From the NCBI RefSeq assembly GCF_000346465.2, contig NC_034010.1, positions 14,857,248 to 14,921,247 of the forward strand: 64,000 bases of DNA, written 5' to 3'. Numbering within the stretch: position 1 is the first letter of the stretch; the number at the start of each line of letters is the position of its first letter. Source of the stretch: Prunus persica. Taxonomy: Eukaryota; Streptophyta; Magnoliopsida; Rosales; Rosaceae. Under the pieces are notes generated by a model, which saw nothing but the letters and a program-made list of their open reading frames with translations, did not search any database and was not told the origin of the DNA. A program made the position numbers and the translations under genes. Shown in pieces: positions 50,373 through 61,310 of the stretch.

Positions 50373-53300
50373 TCATTCAATCCATATATCTTCACACCCA
50401 CCTCGAATATTTTGAGCACCTAACTCACCCACCAGTTCATCAAATGTGTCAACATTTGGCATCCCTCTAGTAAATGGCTCACACTCAATTATCACATCAC
50501 CTAAGATTTCATCATCAATAACATCATTATATTCTCTATTAGGCATTGATAACACTACCGACCAACCACGATGCATCGGGTCGTCAACAAAAAATATTTG
50601 TTTGACTTGAGAAGCCAAAACAAATTGGTCATTCCTATGTCCAATTTTACTCAAATCTACAAGGGTAAATCCAAGTTCGTCGACTACAAGACCAGAACTA
50701 TCTATCCAATCACACCTAAAGACTGGGATTGTAAACTTTTGGTAGTCAAGGTCCCAAATTTCTTGAATGACACCATAGAAACCCATATTTGAGAGAATTG
50801 GGTTTTTATCCTTGGCACTAGCAACTTGCATGGTATGTGCAAGTAAATAAACTCCACTATTTTGAGTTGTCCGCACATCATCTTGTGCCTTGATATTGAA
50901 TTTAATACCTTTAATAAGATAGCTCCTATATAATGGCACTGCCATGTTTGGACCAGCTGCTAGCCACCTTAAATTTTCTGATACGCCATTATTGTCTTCC
51001 TCAAGTTCACTTTGAACCTGCAAATTAATCAAATCTTAATTCAATCTAACATAGAAATAAGAAGAAAATTAAAAGAGAAATATGTTATTCAACAACATAT
51101 ACCTTGAAGCGTAGCCATTGAATGAAAGTGCTATTGTGCTTATCCTGCAGCCACTTTGTTCTCTTTCTAAATTTTGGATAAGCAGTCTTGATGTGGATCA
51201 TATGTTGCCTACATGACACGAAAAATTCAAGCATTACGGTCCCAAATATATAAGATAAACATAAGAAATAATTTAAAATGGAAACTTAAAGAATAAAACT
51301 CATACGTACTCGATATAAGGTAGGACTTCCTCCGTATTCTCCAAGACATATAGATGTGCTTGATTCAACAGGTCCTGATCAACTACGCTCACTGTGCAAC
51401 CTGATAATGGCTTTGAAACTCCCATCTTTTGGCTTGAAGGCACTCCAACTGTACTAACATCAGATAAATGCTGAGTACAAAACTCTACCGATTCTTCAGC
51501 TATATACCGCTCAGCAATGCAACCTTCGGGACGAGTACGATTCTGAACATACCCCTTCAGCACTTTCATATATCTTTCAAACGGATACATCCACCTAAAA
51601 TATACTGGCCCACATAGACGAACTTCTCTGACAAGATGTACTACTAGATGAACCATGATATCAAAGAATGAAGGGGGAAAGTACTTCTCAAGCAAACACA
51701 GAGTAACTACTACATCTTCTTCCAACTTATCTAGCTTGGAAACATCAACAGTCTTTGCACATATAGCATTGAAGAAGAAGCACAAACGAGTTATTGCATA
51801 CCTTGCAGGCTTCTCCAAAACAGAACGAATTGCCACAGGGAGCAATTGTTGCATTAAGGTATGACAATCATGTGATTTAAGGCCAAGAAGTCTTGAATCT
51901 TGTAAAGATACAAGATTTTTAATATTTGAAGAATAACCTTCAGGGACCTTCATACCATAGAAAGAATTGCAAACCTCTCTCTTCTCTGCTCTTGACAAAT
52001 TCCAAGGCCCAGGAGGCAAACGAGTACGTCTTTCTCCATACTCGGGTTGCAAATCAGTTTTGACCCCCATGTTCAATAAATCTAATCGAGCAGCAATCCC
52101 ATCTTTATTTTTTCCAGGGATCTCCAGCAATGTACCAATGATACTATCGCAAACATTCTTCTCAATGTGCATAACATCTAGGGCATGCCTCACAGGAAGG
52201 TATTTCCAATACTCGAGATCAAAGAATATTGATTTCTTCTTCCAACAAACTCTGTCACCATTTTCAACCATATGCAGCACTTCTTCTCCGGTTAATGGCT
52301 CGGGAGGTATGCCATATTCAGGTTTCCCATTAAAAGCTGCACGTTGCCTCCTATATGGATGATTGATTGGTAACCATTTTCTATGCCCAATATAACAAAT
52401 TTTGTGGCCATTTTTCAACCTGTGACTAGGTGTATCATCGCCGCATATTGGACAAGCTTTATATCCTTTAACAACACAACCAGATAAGTTTCCATAGGCG
52501 GGGAAATCATTAATTGTCCACATTAATGCAGCTCTGAGTGTAAAGTATTCTCCATTATGTGCATCATACACTCCTCTAATCCCAACCCACAAGGATTTTA
52601 AATCATCAATCAAAGGCTCCAAGTAGACGTCTATATCATTTCCGGGTTGTTTAGGACCGGAAATCAATAAGGTTAACATCATGAACTTTCGTTTCATGCA
52701 CAGCCATGGAGGGAGATTATATGTAACTAAGATAACCGGCCAACAACTATATCTGCTACTTAGAGAACTGTGGGGATTGAATCCATCAGATGAAAGAGCC
52801 AATCTCAAGTTTCTCGGCTCATTACCAAACTCAGGCCATTTATCATCAAGAAGTTTCCAAGACGGGGAATCCGCCGGATGAGGCATCTGACCGTCAATTG
52901 ATTTTCTAGCAGCATGCCACCAAGTCAAACTCTTAGCTGTCTCATGTGATTGAAACATCCTTTTAAACCTTGGAATTGGGGGAAAATACCACACCACCTT
53001 CGCTGGCACACCCTCTTTCAAGATTGAATCTTTGCCTTCCTTCCACCTTGAGATACCACAAGTAGGACAATTAGTTGAATCCTCATACTCCTTCCTATAC
53101 AAGATGCAATCATTGGGGCATGCGTGCATTTTCTCATAACTCAGCCCCAATGCACACAAAGTCTTTTTAGCCTCATACATGGAGGTTGGTATTGTATTTC
53201 CTTCTGGAAGCAAATCGCCTTGAAGTATCAATAATTCTGTAAAACAGACATCACTCATCCCATGTTTTGCCTTCAAATTATACAACTTCACTAATGCCGA

Positions 53301-53723
53301 TAACTTCGTGTACTTTCTACAACCAGGGTACACTGGTTGATCTCCATCCCCAATCACATTGGCAAACTCATACGGATCCGAACCAAAATCACCAAAATCA
53401 TTATCATCCATATCAATTTCTTCAGACACAAAACTGTACCTACTATGGCCATCATCTTCTTCAACATTTCTACTAGCATTAGTAGTTGCTTCCCAAGGTT
53501 CTCCGTGAAATGTCCAATTCTTATAGCTTTGGTCAATTCCATTAAAGTATAAGTGATCCCTTATAATTCCAACCCCAAACAACTTCAAATTAACACATTT
53601 AACACATGGACAACGGATATGTGTTGTAGTTAGAAGATTTTCTACAGCAAAGTTCAAAAATGCTTCCACCCCAAATTCATATGCCTTCGATCTTCTATCC
53701 GAGTGCATCCATGACTTATCCAT
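50373..53723 (-). CDS. TNP2-type CACTA transposase
   Basis: Three exons on the minus strand: 53723-51310, 51208-51103 and 51017-50373. They give 3165 nt (1054 aa), GT-AG, in phase (the first donor must be GA|GTACGT). It starts MDKSWMHSDRRSKAYEFGVE. Residues 1-75 are the transposase-associated N-terminal domain with CPCVKC. About 190-430 is the tnp2 catalytic region, with LSSDGFNPH at 311-319, a GNDIDVYLEPL segment and KACPICGD. LDVMHIEKNVCDS is at about 515-527. DUF4218 is at about 610-725 and DUF4216 at about 915-990. It would bind the element ends and cut and join DNA. No stop or frameshift was found, which is uncommon for CACTA copies. I chose the ATG at 53723; the frame is open slightly beyond it. 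A 5' UTR intron with donor at 54356 seems likely. Confidence 0.92.
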
Positions 53724-53819
53724 CTCCGACACTATAACCTATTATCTATAATAAAGTGAAAATACAGGCAATGACCATCACTAAGCAGATTATACAATGA
53801 TCTAATCGCAAGTAATACA

Positions 53820-55704
53820 CAACAGAGACGACGGGTTTTAAACAAAAACAGACGTATTTGGCATATATAGACGACGGATTTTCAACAGACGTCGTCTATT
53901 ATAAGTAATACAAACGACGGTTTATGAAAAAACCGTCGTGTATAAGTAATACAACTACGGTAGTTTAAAAAAACCGTCGTGTAATCGTCGTCGTATGCCT
54001 TAAAATTCGTCGTGTCTCAGTTTATTTTCAAGAACACAAAACCCATTAAGAACACAACATATATATGAAACCAAGCAAGAAACCAACATATACATGAAAC
54101 CAAGCATGAAAACAATAAATCCATTCCCAATTCAACATAACATAGGGTGATTAAAAGATACAACAAAATTAAATCCATTCCCAATTCAACATAACAGATA
54201 ATGTAATCCATGAACCCATTAAACAGAAAATTCATGAACCCATACCTATAAGCACATTATTAACAGATCGCAAAGCATACACATAAAACCCTTTAACAAA
54301 ACAACCTAATATCATTCAATGAATTTACAAGGGGAAGATAGGGTTTGTACTTACAGGTTGGACGAGCTCACAGATTCGACGGAGCCTGGAGAGTGCAACT
54401 TTTAATTAGAGCAGAAGTGAGAGAGCGAAATGTTATGTCGCGCGAAATCTGAAAATTTTAGGTTTCAGGGTTCGAAGTATAAGAATAAGAGCCAAATCTA
54501 AAAAAATTTAGGTTGCGCGAAAATTTTTAGAGCTCGCGCGTTTTAAAACGTCGAAAGAAAAACCAAGGCGAAAGTTCTACAAGTACCGACGTAAATTTAA
54601 TATTCCACGACAGAAACTTCATTTTTCGGATTAAGAACGTAAGGCCGTTCATTTTGAAGCTTCATTTTTCGGATTAATTTTAAATTTATTTTGAATTTTT
54701 TATATAACGACCACTGAAAAACCACGTCGGTGTTAAGAAATTAAAGACGTTGTAAATTATATAAACTGACTTACATATTAAATGACGTCGTTTAAAGCGT
54801 AAACCATGTCGTATGTTTTACTGTACGACGTAAAATATGTATTCCACGACGCAGCCACCGTCGTTAAAAATTAATACCCTAAACCCATAAAACTAAATTA
54901 TACAATTTAAAAAATTAAGTTTATAAAAGGTTTTATGGTTTTAAAGCCTAACATATACCCTAGACTACCCAAAAATTATACTTTAAAAATAAACCCCAAT
55001 AAATAACAACCCTAATCTCTAAACCCTAGACTCTAAACCCTAAACCATAAAACTAGAAGTGATTTTATGACTCATCAAAACAATTTTGTTTTGGATGGTC
55101 ATTTTAAATTTTTGTTATTCAAAATGAATTTTTTCAAGGTTTATGTGGAAGAAAATATATCAATGACTTCATAGGAGTTGACTTTTCAATTTTTTGATTT
55201 ATTTTAAATTTATTTTGAATATTTTGATATAAAAATAATAAAATATTCTTACCACAACAACAAACCACGTCGGTGTTAATAAATTGTAGACGTTGTAAAT
55301 TGTAATAGACTACTAAGTCGTTAAAATGACGTCGTTAAAATGAGAAACCATGGCGGCTATTTAACTATACGACGTAAAATATATATTCCACGACTTAACC
55401 GCTGTCGTTACATAAACGTCGTCGATGATACCCTAAACCCTTAAGAAATTGAAGATGTTGTAAACCATAAACGACTCAATTGTTCAAAGAACGTCGTCTA
55501 ACTATATTTTTACGTCGTATTTGTTTAAAAACACGAAACAACAAAATACGACGGTTTTTGACTTTATTAGGTCGTTGGAAAAGTATTACACGTCGGTTAA
55601 GCAATTTGTATGTTTGTTTTTTTTTTAATTTAAGAAAACCTCAACAAATTTTTACATTACATATTATAGAGAAAATTTGTACATTATACATAAATATCAA
55701 GTGT
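53820..55704. repeat. Intergenic motif array between the two CACTA genes
   Basis: Contains the split leader of the transposase gene (donor CCT|GTAAGTAC near 54356 on the minus strand; motifs occur inside this leader intron at 53825-54015). The spacer to 55704 has ACGACG-type motifs at 54580-54870 and 55250-55600, with a TAAACCCTA-rich patch near 54880-55060 that is not a true telomeric array. Confidence 0.7.
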
Positions 55705-58700
55705 TCAATAATTGCCCTGTTTAATAATTTGGAAAACAAACTCTGCCCATTCATTCCGGACTTCATCAATGGCTTCTTGGAGGTATGAAGCTTCCTGGTT
55801 TCCCTTGGCATACTGCATAAACAATGACTATTAGGGTTTATAAATAAAAAGAAATTCAATCACAGACGACGATATTTTTCATAACCGACGTAGTATATCC
55901 ATTCAACGACGTTAATTTTATATGACCGTCGTTGATAATACAAAAAACGACGTGAAATGTATGAAGGTAATTTCTTCTTACCTTATACTCAAACCCCCAA
56001 GGAAGGATCCATGATGATGTCCCTCATGAAGCGCATCACATAATACCCGCATTCGACATTGCTGGGTTGCTTTGGTGTGCCTGAGAGAGTTTTCCAAATT
56101 ACATTTTTACGTCCTGCTCGGGCTATGTGGGTATTATATATTTTTAAAGCACTGTTCACGATGTTTTTCGCCTCTTCGTCGACCACACGATGACCTGGCA
56201 GAGGATCCAGAAAATAGACGGTCTCCTTCTTTGCTCTTACAATCAGCAAGATCCAATGACGGCTGCACAAAATTAATATAAAAACGACGGTTATTTACAA
56301 AAACGACGTATTATAGTATTTCACACGACGAAATAAAGTAGATAACGACGACATTATATATTTATCACGACGATAAATAAATACCGACGTGGTTAGTAGT
56401 TTCAAACGACTAAATAAAATAAAACACCGACGTGGTTAGTTTATAAGCTGTCATTTATTGAAAATCATAAAAACAAAATCCTAAGGAGACTAACCCTGGA
56501 TTGTAAGGCATCATGAAAATCTGTTCACCGTCTGTCTTCTGAAGTCGAGCTGCTACCAGTCGTGATCTTTCAGTTATTGTGCCAGAGTTGGCACTAACTG
56601 TAGCAGGGTCGATAAAGCCAACCATGCTGCACATATTGGCTTGTTTCAAAACATCGTGTAAGTACCTAAATACATAAAATAATATAAACAAGTCAGCACA
56701 AAAAAACACGACGGTTATGTATAAAAAAACGACGTATTATAATATTTCACACGACGTACTAAAATAGATGAGGACGTTATAATATATTTATCACGACAGT
56801 AGTTAGTTAAGACGACGTGGTTAGTTAGTTAAGACGACTCAATATATAAACCAACGAGGTATTATTTTAGAAGTACAAACCTCATATATACAGCCAATAC
56901 AGTAGCTCCAATTTCTTCCATGCCTGCAAATTGTGTAATATCTTCAGGCAGGAGGAAGGTATCGCGCTCACCACTAAACACCTCCTTATCAATTGTAAAT
57001 TGGAGTGTCTTATCCTCAGGCAGGAGTGTCGTTTCCACAAAACGACAAAGGGTTTTTAAAGAAGATGGCGCCTCCATATTTGAATAATCACCAACTTCAA
57101 TAACCTGTTTAAAGAAATAAAAAAAATGACGTGGTAATTCAATAAAGACGACGGTTTAAGGAATAAAACGTCGTCTTAAAAGTATTTAAACGACGGTGAA
57201 AAAACTGTCGTGGTAATTCAATAAAGACGACGGTTTTATGAATAAAGCGTCGTCTGAAACCATTTAAACGACGGTGCAAAAACCGTCGTTTAAATATTTT
57301 ATTACGTCTTAAAAAAATTCCGCCGTCTAAGTTGTAAACAAACGACGGATTAAATAAAAATATCGACGTCTGAAATTTTGAAAAACAAATAAAAAAGGCA
57401 AAGTTATGTGAACATACCTTGTCGTCATGCTTTTCTTCATCTTCTTTCTCCTTTTCTTCTTCCTTCTCTTCATCTCTTTTTTCTTCTTCCTTCTCTTCAT
57501 CTGGCTGATGTTTCCCCATTTTGGCAGTATCATCCTCCAAATGTAGGGATCTCACATCACCTCCAGAGCAGCTAGCTTTGTCAGACATTGGATTTTTGGG
57601 GCTTTGGCTAATTCTTGGTTTAAGCATGCTTGGATCAAAATTGGGAATTAATTGGGAAAGCTGACTCAGGAAATGCTCCCTCTCAGCCTCTACCAATTGT
57701 TTTGTCCTAGCCTCCATCCTTAAGGCCTCTTCCCTTGCCTTAGCCTCCATCTTTTTAGTCTCTCCTTGAAGGAGAACTCTTAAACTGTCCTTCAAACGGT
57801 CGTCAAAGCTCACCCTCTGTGGTTTGGGCAAATTGAAATATTGCCTTGGGGAAACACCAGCACCAACTCCCCTCACTCTGCCTGGATGCTCGGGGCCCAA
57901 AGCCATGGTCAGCACATCATTGCTGCCATCTACTCTGACTTTGCCTTCCGAGACTTGTTTCTGCAATTCATCCTAAAACAAAGATAAACAAAAAAACACA
58001 CGACGGTTATTTATGTACAAACGACGTATTATATAATTTCACACGACGCAATAACGTATAAACCGACGTTATTATAACTTATCACGACGGTAGTTATACC
58101 GACGTGGTTATTTATTTAAAACGACGAAATGAATAAACAACCGACGTCTTATGCTATAATTAAAGAAAACAGAGTAGTGATTCCTATTTAGACCGTTAAC
58201 GACGTTTTTAAAAAAGTTTCGACGTGGTAATATCATTCACACGACGCGAAAATGAACCACCGACGTCTTATGCTATAATTACAGAAAACATAGTAGTGAT
58301 TCCTATTTAGACCTTTAACGACGTTTTAAAAACTTTTCGACGTGGTAATATCATTCACACAACGAAAAATATAACATACGACGTAATAAGAATAATTCAC
58401 AGTTTAATAAAAATTTAAAACAGAGTGATAGTAGGCTTACAATTAATTTTGCTTTCTCTGCCACCTTTGGATCAGGGATGTTACCATGTTTGTCCTGTCT
58501 AGCTCTCTTCCATAAGGTAGATCGATCAATTTCTACCCCAGGCATGGTTTCCTCCAATTGATCCTCCAATCCAGCATATCCTTTTCGAGACAATCGATGA
58601 TTGTACTCGAGTTTCTCCCTAATCTGTGCATGTTGAGAATGCACAGACTCAAAATCTTTGGATAGCCTTGAAGCTACAAAGGCATCCCATTGTGCTTTCT

Positions 58701-59250
58701 CTATGAATTTATATGTTTCAGGGGGTTGGCTTAATTTCTCCCTGTCATTGGTGTATGGAAGGATATAATGCCTCGTTAGTGTAGACTTGAAATCCTTCCA
58801 TTTCTTGGCAGCAGAAGCTAAAACAGAGGTCTTGCCCCCTTGGCCTACGACAAAAGCCATGTCAACTGCTTCCCAAATCTGCTCCTTTATATCCTTGGGG
58901 ATTTGGGACCATTTCTTATCCACAAGTGGGATCCTGGAGCGTGCCAACACACCAATATACGACTGCATCTCAATATGTGCTTGGCCAACACCTTTCCCCC
59001 TTTTATTGTACTCAACAATTGGCCTCAGTTTCTGAAGCTTTCTCTTCACAACACGAGGCATTGTGCTCATACCTCGACCAGTCTTTGAATCATCAGAGAT
59101 TGTTGTCTGGTTGGTTGGTTCTGTCTCAGCAGATGATGAAGCAAACTTCATCTTCTTCGAAGACTTCATCTCCTTCGAAGACTTGTCTTGAGGAGCTACC
59201 ATTCCAAGCTTCTTGGAGCCAGAATCCTTAGTTTGTTGTTGAGAAACCAT
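55705..59250 (-). CDS. Transposase_24-like / Ulp1 cysteine protease gene of the CACTA element
   Basis: Six exons on the minus strand: 59250-58441, 57972-57418, 57104-56881, 56665-56495, 56262-55995 and 55812-55705. They total 2136 nt (711 aa) if the fifth exon uses donor GGGG|GTTTGAG. Residues 1-270 resemble the plant Ptta/En/Spm family (Transposase_24), with IGVLARSRIPLVDKKWSQIP and KKWKDFKSTLTRHY. Residues 271-455 hold an Arg/Glu-rich helix and an EEKEEEKRDEEK-type acidic stretch. The C-terminal part is a Ulp1/C48 SUMO-protease-like domain with H589 (RHW), D606 (FLDPL), Q652 (KQPSN) and C658 (ECGYY), so the catalytic set is present. Ulp1-like genes are recurrent passengers of plant CACTA and Mutator elements. 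Using the stronger donor GTAAGA at 55981 instead would need one base less in the G5 run at 55994-55998. Confidence 0.82.
56281..56450. repeat. Phased ACGACG array in an intron of the Ulp1 gene
   Basis: ACGACG-type motifs at 56284, 56303, 56325, 56345, 56367, 56385, 56406 and 56428, i.e. 18-22 bp apart. This is one copy of the higher-order repeat shared with 56700-56870 and 57998-58150. Confidence 0.85.
56700..56870. repeat. Second copy of the phased array, next intron
   Basis: Begins CACGACGGTTATGTA, then AACGACGTATTATAATATTT, CACACGACG, TTTATCACGAC and GACGTGGTTAG. Order and filler match the arrays at 56281 and 57998. Confidence 0.8.
57121..57300. repeat. Tandem 78-bp repeat of CGACGG motifs in an intron
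   Basis: Two copies (57127-57205 and 57206-57285) of GTGGTAATTCAATAAAGACG with ACGG, CGTCGTCT and TTTAAACGACGGTG. Nine motifs in 180 bp, 13-22 bp apart. Confidence 0.85.
57998..58150. repeat. Third copy of the phased array, first coding intron
   Basis: CGACG at 58001, 58022, 58044, 58064, 58085, 58100, 58122 and 58142; spacings 21, 22, 20, 21, 15, 22 and 20 bp. The fillers GGTTATTTA, TATTATATAATTTCAC, CTTATC and GTGGTTA follow the same order as in the other two introns. Confidence 0.85.
58141..58371. repeat. 119-bp tandem duplication in the same intron
   Basis: Units at 58141-58259 and 58260-58371 share CCGACGTCTTATGCTATAAT and AGTAGTGATTCCTATTTAGA with a few substitutions. Confidence 0.88.
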
Positions 59251-59392
59251 TTTAACAGACAAAACTGCAAGTGAAAATATTTCAGGAAAACATTAAGAAC
59301 ACAAACGACGGTATTAAAAAAATACGACGTATGATATGATTTTAGACGACGCAATGAAATAATCTCAGACGTAATAAATGTTTAAAACCATT

Positions 59393-59517
59393 ATTTATAT
59401 AACGTCGTGGTATATATGTTCACACGACGTCAATAGTAATACACCGTCGTGGTAAAACTATTATTTATATAACGTCGTGGTATTTATGTTCATACGACGT
59501 CAATAGTAATACACCGT
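59393..59517. repeat. 65-bp tandem duplication upstream of the Ulp1 gene
   Basis: TATTTATATAACGTCGTGGT and ACGACGTCAATAGTAATACA recur in two adjacent units beginning at 59393 and 59458. They lie within the probable leader/promoter of the minus-strand Ulp1 gene. Confidence 0.85.
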
Positions 59518-59938
59518 CGTGGTATTAACATTCACACGACGTAAAACAATAAGATATTTTGTCGTCTATATTAGATACCAACCCTAGTTTCTTTTTCTTT
59601 ATATTTTATCAAATAAGGGAAAAACAAAAACCATTGTTCAGAGAAATCAAACCTGCAATTAAACAAGCATATAAAAAAAGACTATTATTTTAAAAACAAC
59701 TTTGTCAATTTTTAGACGACGCTAGAACAACTGACGAACTGTCGTGGTCTACCGTCGTCTTATTTAGTTGAGGTAGTTGTCTTCAAAGTTGGAAACTTTC
59801 CCTCTTTGTCTGTATATTTTATCAAACTTGGAAAGAAGTAAAATGATTTTGGCCAGAAAAAAGGTAAAAAGATTTTTCAAACAAAAAACGTATGAGCATG
59901 CAAAACAGTAACCAAAATAGTGAAAATGAAAGCTTACC

Positions 59939-60110
59939 TTTTGCGTGCAATGAAAGCAAGAGGAAGATGATCGATGTTTAAGTTCAGAGACGACGAAGAA
60001 GACGAGAGGAAGACGATGAGAAACTCTGACAATGCTCTGACAAGGAAAAAAGACGAAAAGGTTTCTCTGGGAGATTGAAATTTTTAATCGGGTTTGGAAA
60101 CAGTGCATGT
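59939..60110 (-). other. Probable noncoding first exon of the Ulp1 gene
   Basis: On the minus strand GCAAAAG|GTAAGCTTTC near 59939 is a strong donor. An acceptor (AATTGCAG) near 59653 would continue the leader towards the ATG at 59250. The segment up to about 60110 is less AT-rich than the spacer and lacks the ACGACG motif. Its short ORF has no recognisable family. Confidence 0.4.
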
Positions 60111-60116
60111 GTAAGT

Positions 60117-60539
60117 CGAAAAGTTGCTTACATATAAAACCATTTCAAAAAAATAATACGGCGGTTACATTTAACTACGTCGTTTTTAACTAACACGACG
60201 CAATATTTTTCGTTCGACGTGGAATCATTTCATTTAACGTCGTTAGGTTTAATATAACCGACGTGGATTTTAATTTTTAAATTATGAATAGAATTTTTTT
60301 TCCCGTGACCTTTCAGTTTATTTTTCAATTACAGTGCGTTATAAATAGAGTTTTTTTTCCGGAGGAAATTTAAAACGAAGGAAATTAATATTCTGCAATA
60401 TGTAAAGTTTCTTTTTTGGATGACAGATTTAAATAAAATAAGAATATAAAAACGACGAATGTGTAAGTCAAGTAGACGAAAAGTTGCTTACATATAAAAC
60501 CATTTCAAAAAAATAATACGGCGGTTACATATAACTACG
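60117..60539. repeat. Direct repeat in the right subterminal region
   Basis: AAAAGTTGCTTACATATAAA and AATAATACGGCGGTTACAT occur at 60117-60177 and again at 60479-60539, 362 bp apart and nearly identical. Confidence 0.85.
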
Positions 60540-60944
60540 ACGTATAAAGTACAAAATACGACGGTAAATTTAACTTCGGACGTGGTAAATAAATACGACA
60601 GTAGTGTTGTAGGTACCGTCGTAGTAAACTCAAAAATTAAAGTACATAAGTAATAACTCGCGTCATGGTAGATTATTTAAGACGTCGTGATTATTAATGT
60701 ACCGACGTGGAGTTCTGTAATATATGTCAGTAATACCGACGTTGATTTTACAATTTAAACGGCGGTTTTTTGGTAAGGACCGCCGTTGGTTTTAAAAATT
60801 TATTCTATAAATTTGTCGCTTTCATTCATTTTCGCGGTTTACATTTAGGGTTCCAAGTTCTTCCTCTCTCAGAGACACTGTCTCTCACATCTCAAAGACA
60901 ATAATTTGGATGTCTTTCTCAAAGAGAAATTGAGCTTACATTTA

Positions 60945-60978
60945 GGCTAGTTGACAAGAAGAAGCTTGTCAACTAGCC
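60945..60978. repeat. Perfect 14-bp palindrome at the edge of the captured fragment
   Basis: GGCTAGTTGACAAG (60945-60958) and CTTGTCAACTAGCC (60965-60978) are perfect inverted copies around the loop AAGAAG. It sits where the RPN6-like reading frame ends. Confidence 0.92.
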
Positions 60979-61310
60979 TTCTCACTTCCTTGATCAAGCC
61001 TGATAGGACACTTAGTGCTTCTGAATACTCCTTGCTTTCCATCAAAAGAGATGCAAGCCTGGCCTCCACTCGCTGTCGAAGGAAAGTTCGCTTCTCAGGG
61101 AAATCTGAAGATCAGATGTGCCTGATCCTCTGCTTAATTTTTTTGACTAAGAAGATCCGTCAGATTTGTGATAGCCTCTTCCTTTATCCGTAGAGCTTCA
61201 GAAGAAGAAGATGGGTTTCAAGAATGCGATAAAGAATAGAAATGGCTTCAGATGGCCTCTAAAGCATGAGCAATCGAATCAGTAGTTGCTGGGAGATATG
61301 ATGAAGACAT
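60947..61310 (-). pseudogene. RPN6: Captured fragment of the 26S proteasome lid subunit RPN6 gene
   Basis: The minus strand from 61310 reads MSSSYLPATTDSIAHALEA, the start of plant RPN6 (PSMD11). After a small deletion and frame changes come SEAISILYRILE, then PSSSSEALRIKEEAITNL. Further on comes EKRTFLRQRVEARLASLLME followed by SKEYSEALSVLSGLIKEVRR and LVDKLLLV, again RPN6. The segment between these blocks is deleted (DLQIS joins almost directly to EKRTF). Parts lie in different frames and a stop interrupts the N-terminal block, so no functional subunit is encoded. It is on the same strand as the transposon genes and surrounded by the element's motif arrays, so it is a transduplicated host fragment. 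Identification is from memory of the RPN6 sequence, with several long matching blocks. Confidence 0.82.

Noticed and set aside
54880..55060. CCCTAAA-like patch as an interstitial telomeric repeat
   Set aside because: TAAACCCTA-like phrases are irregular and mixed with AT filler; no run of the perfect plant telomere unit is present.
56281..58150. Regularly spaced motif arrays considered as a CRISPR array or satellite
   Set aside because: The repeat core is only about 6 bp, fillers are AT-rich and related between copies, orientation is mixed, and the host is a plant. They belong to the CACTA element.
59764..60108. 114-aa minus-strand ORF upstream of the Ulp1 gene
   Set aside because: Phe/Ser-rich without motifs; it fits a spliced leader region better, with a donor near 59939.
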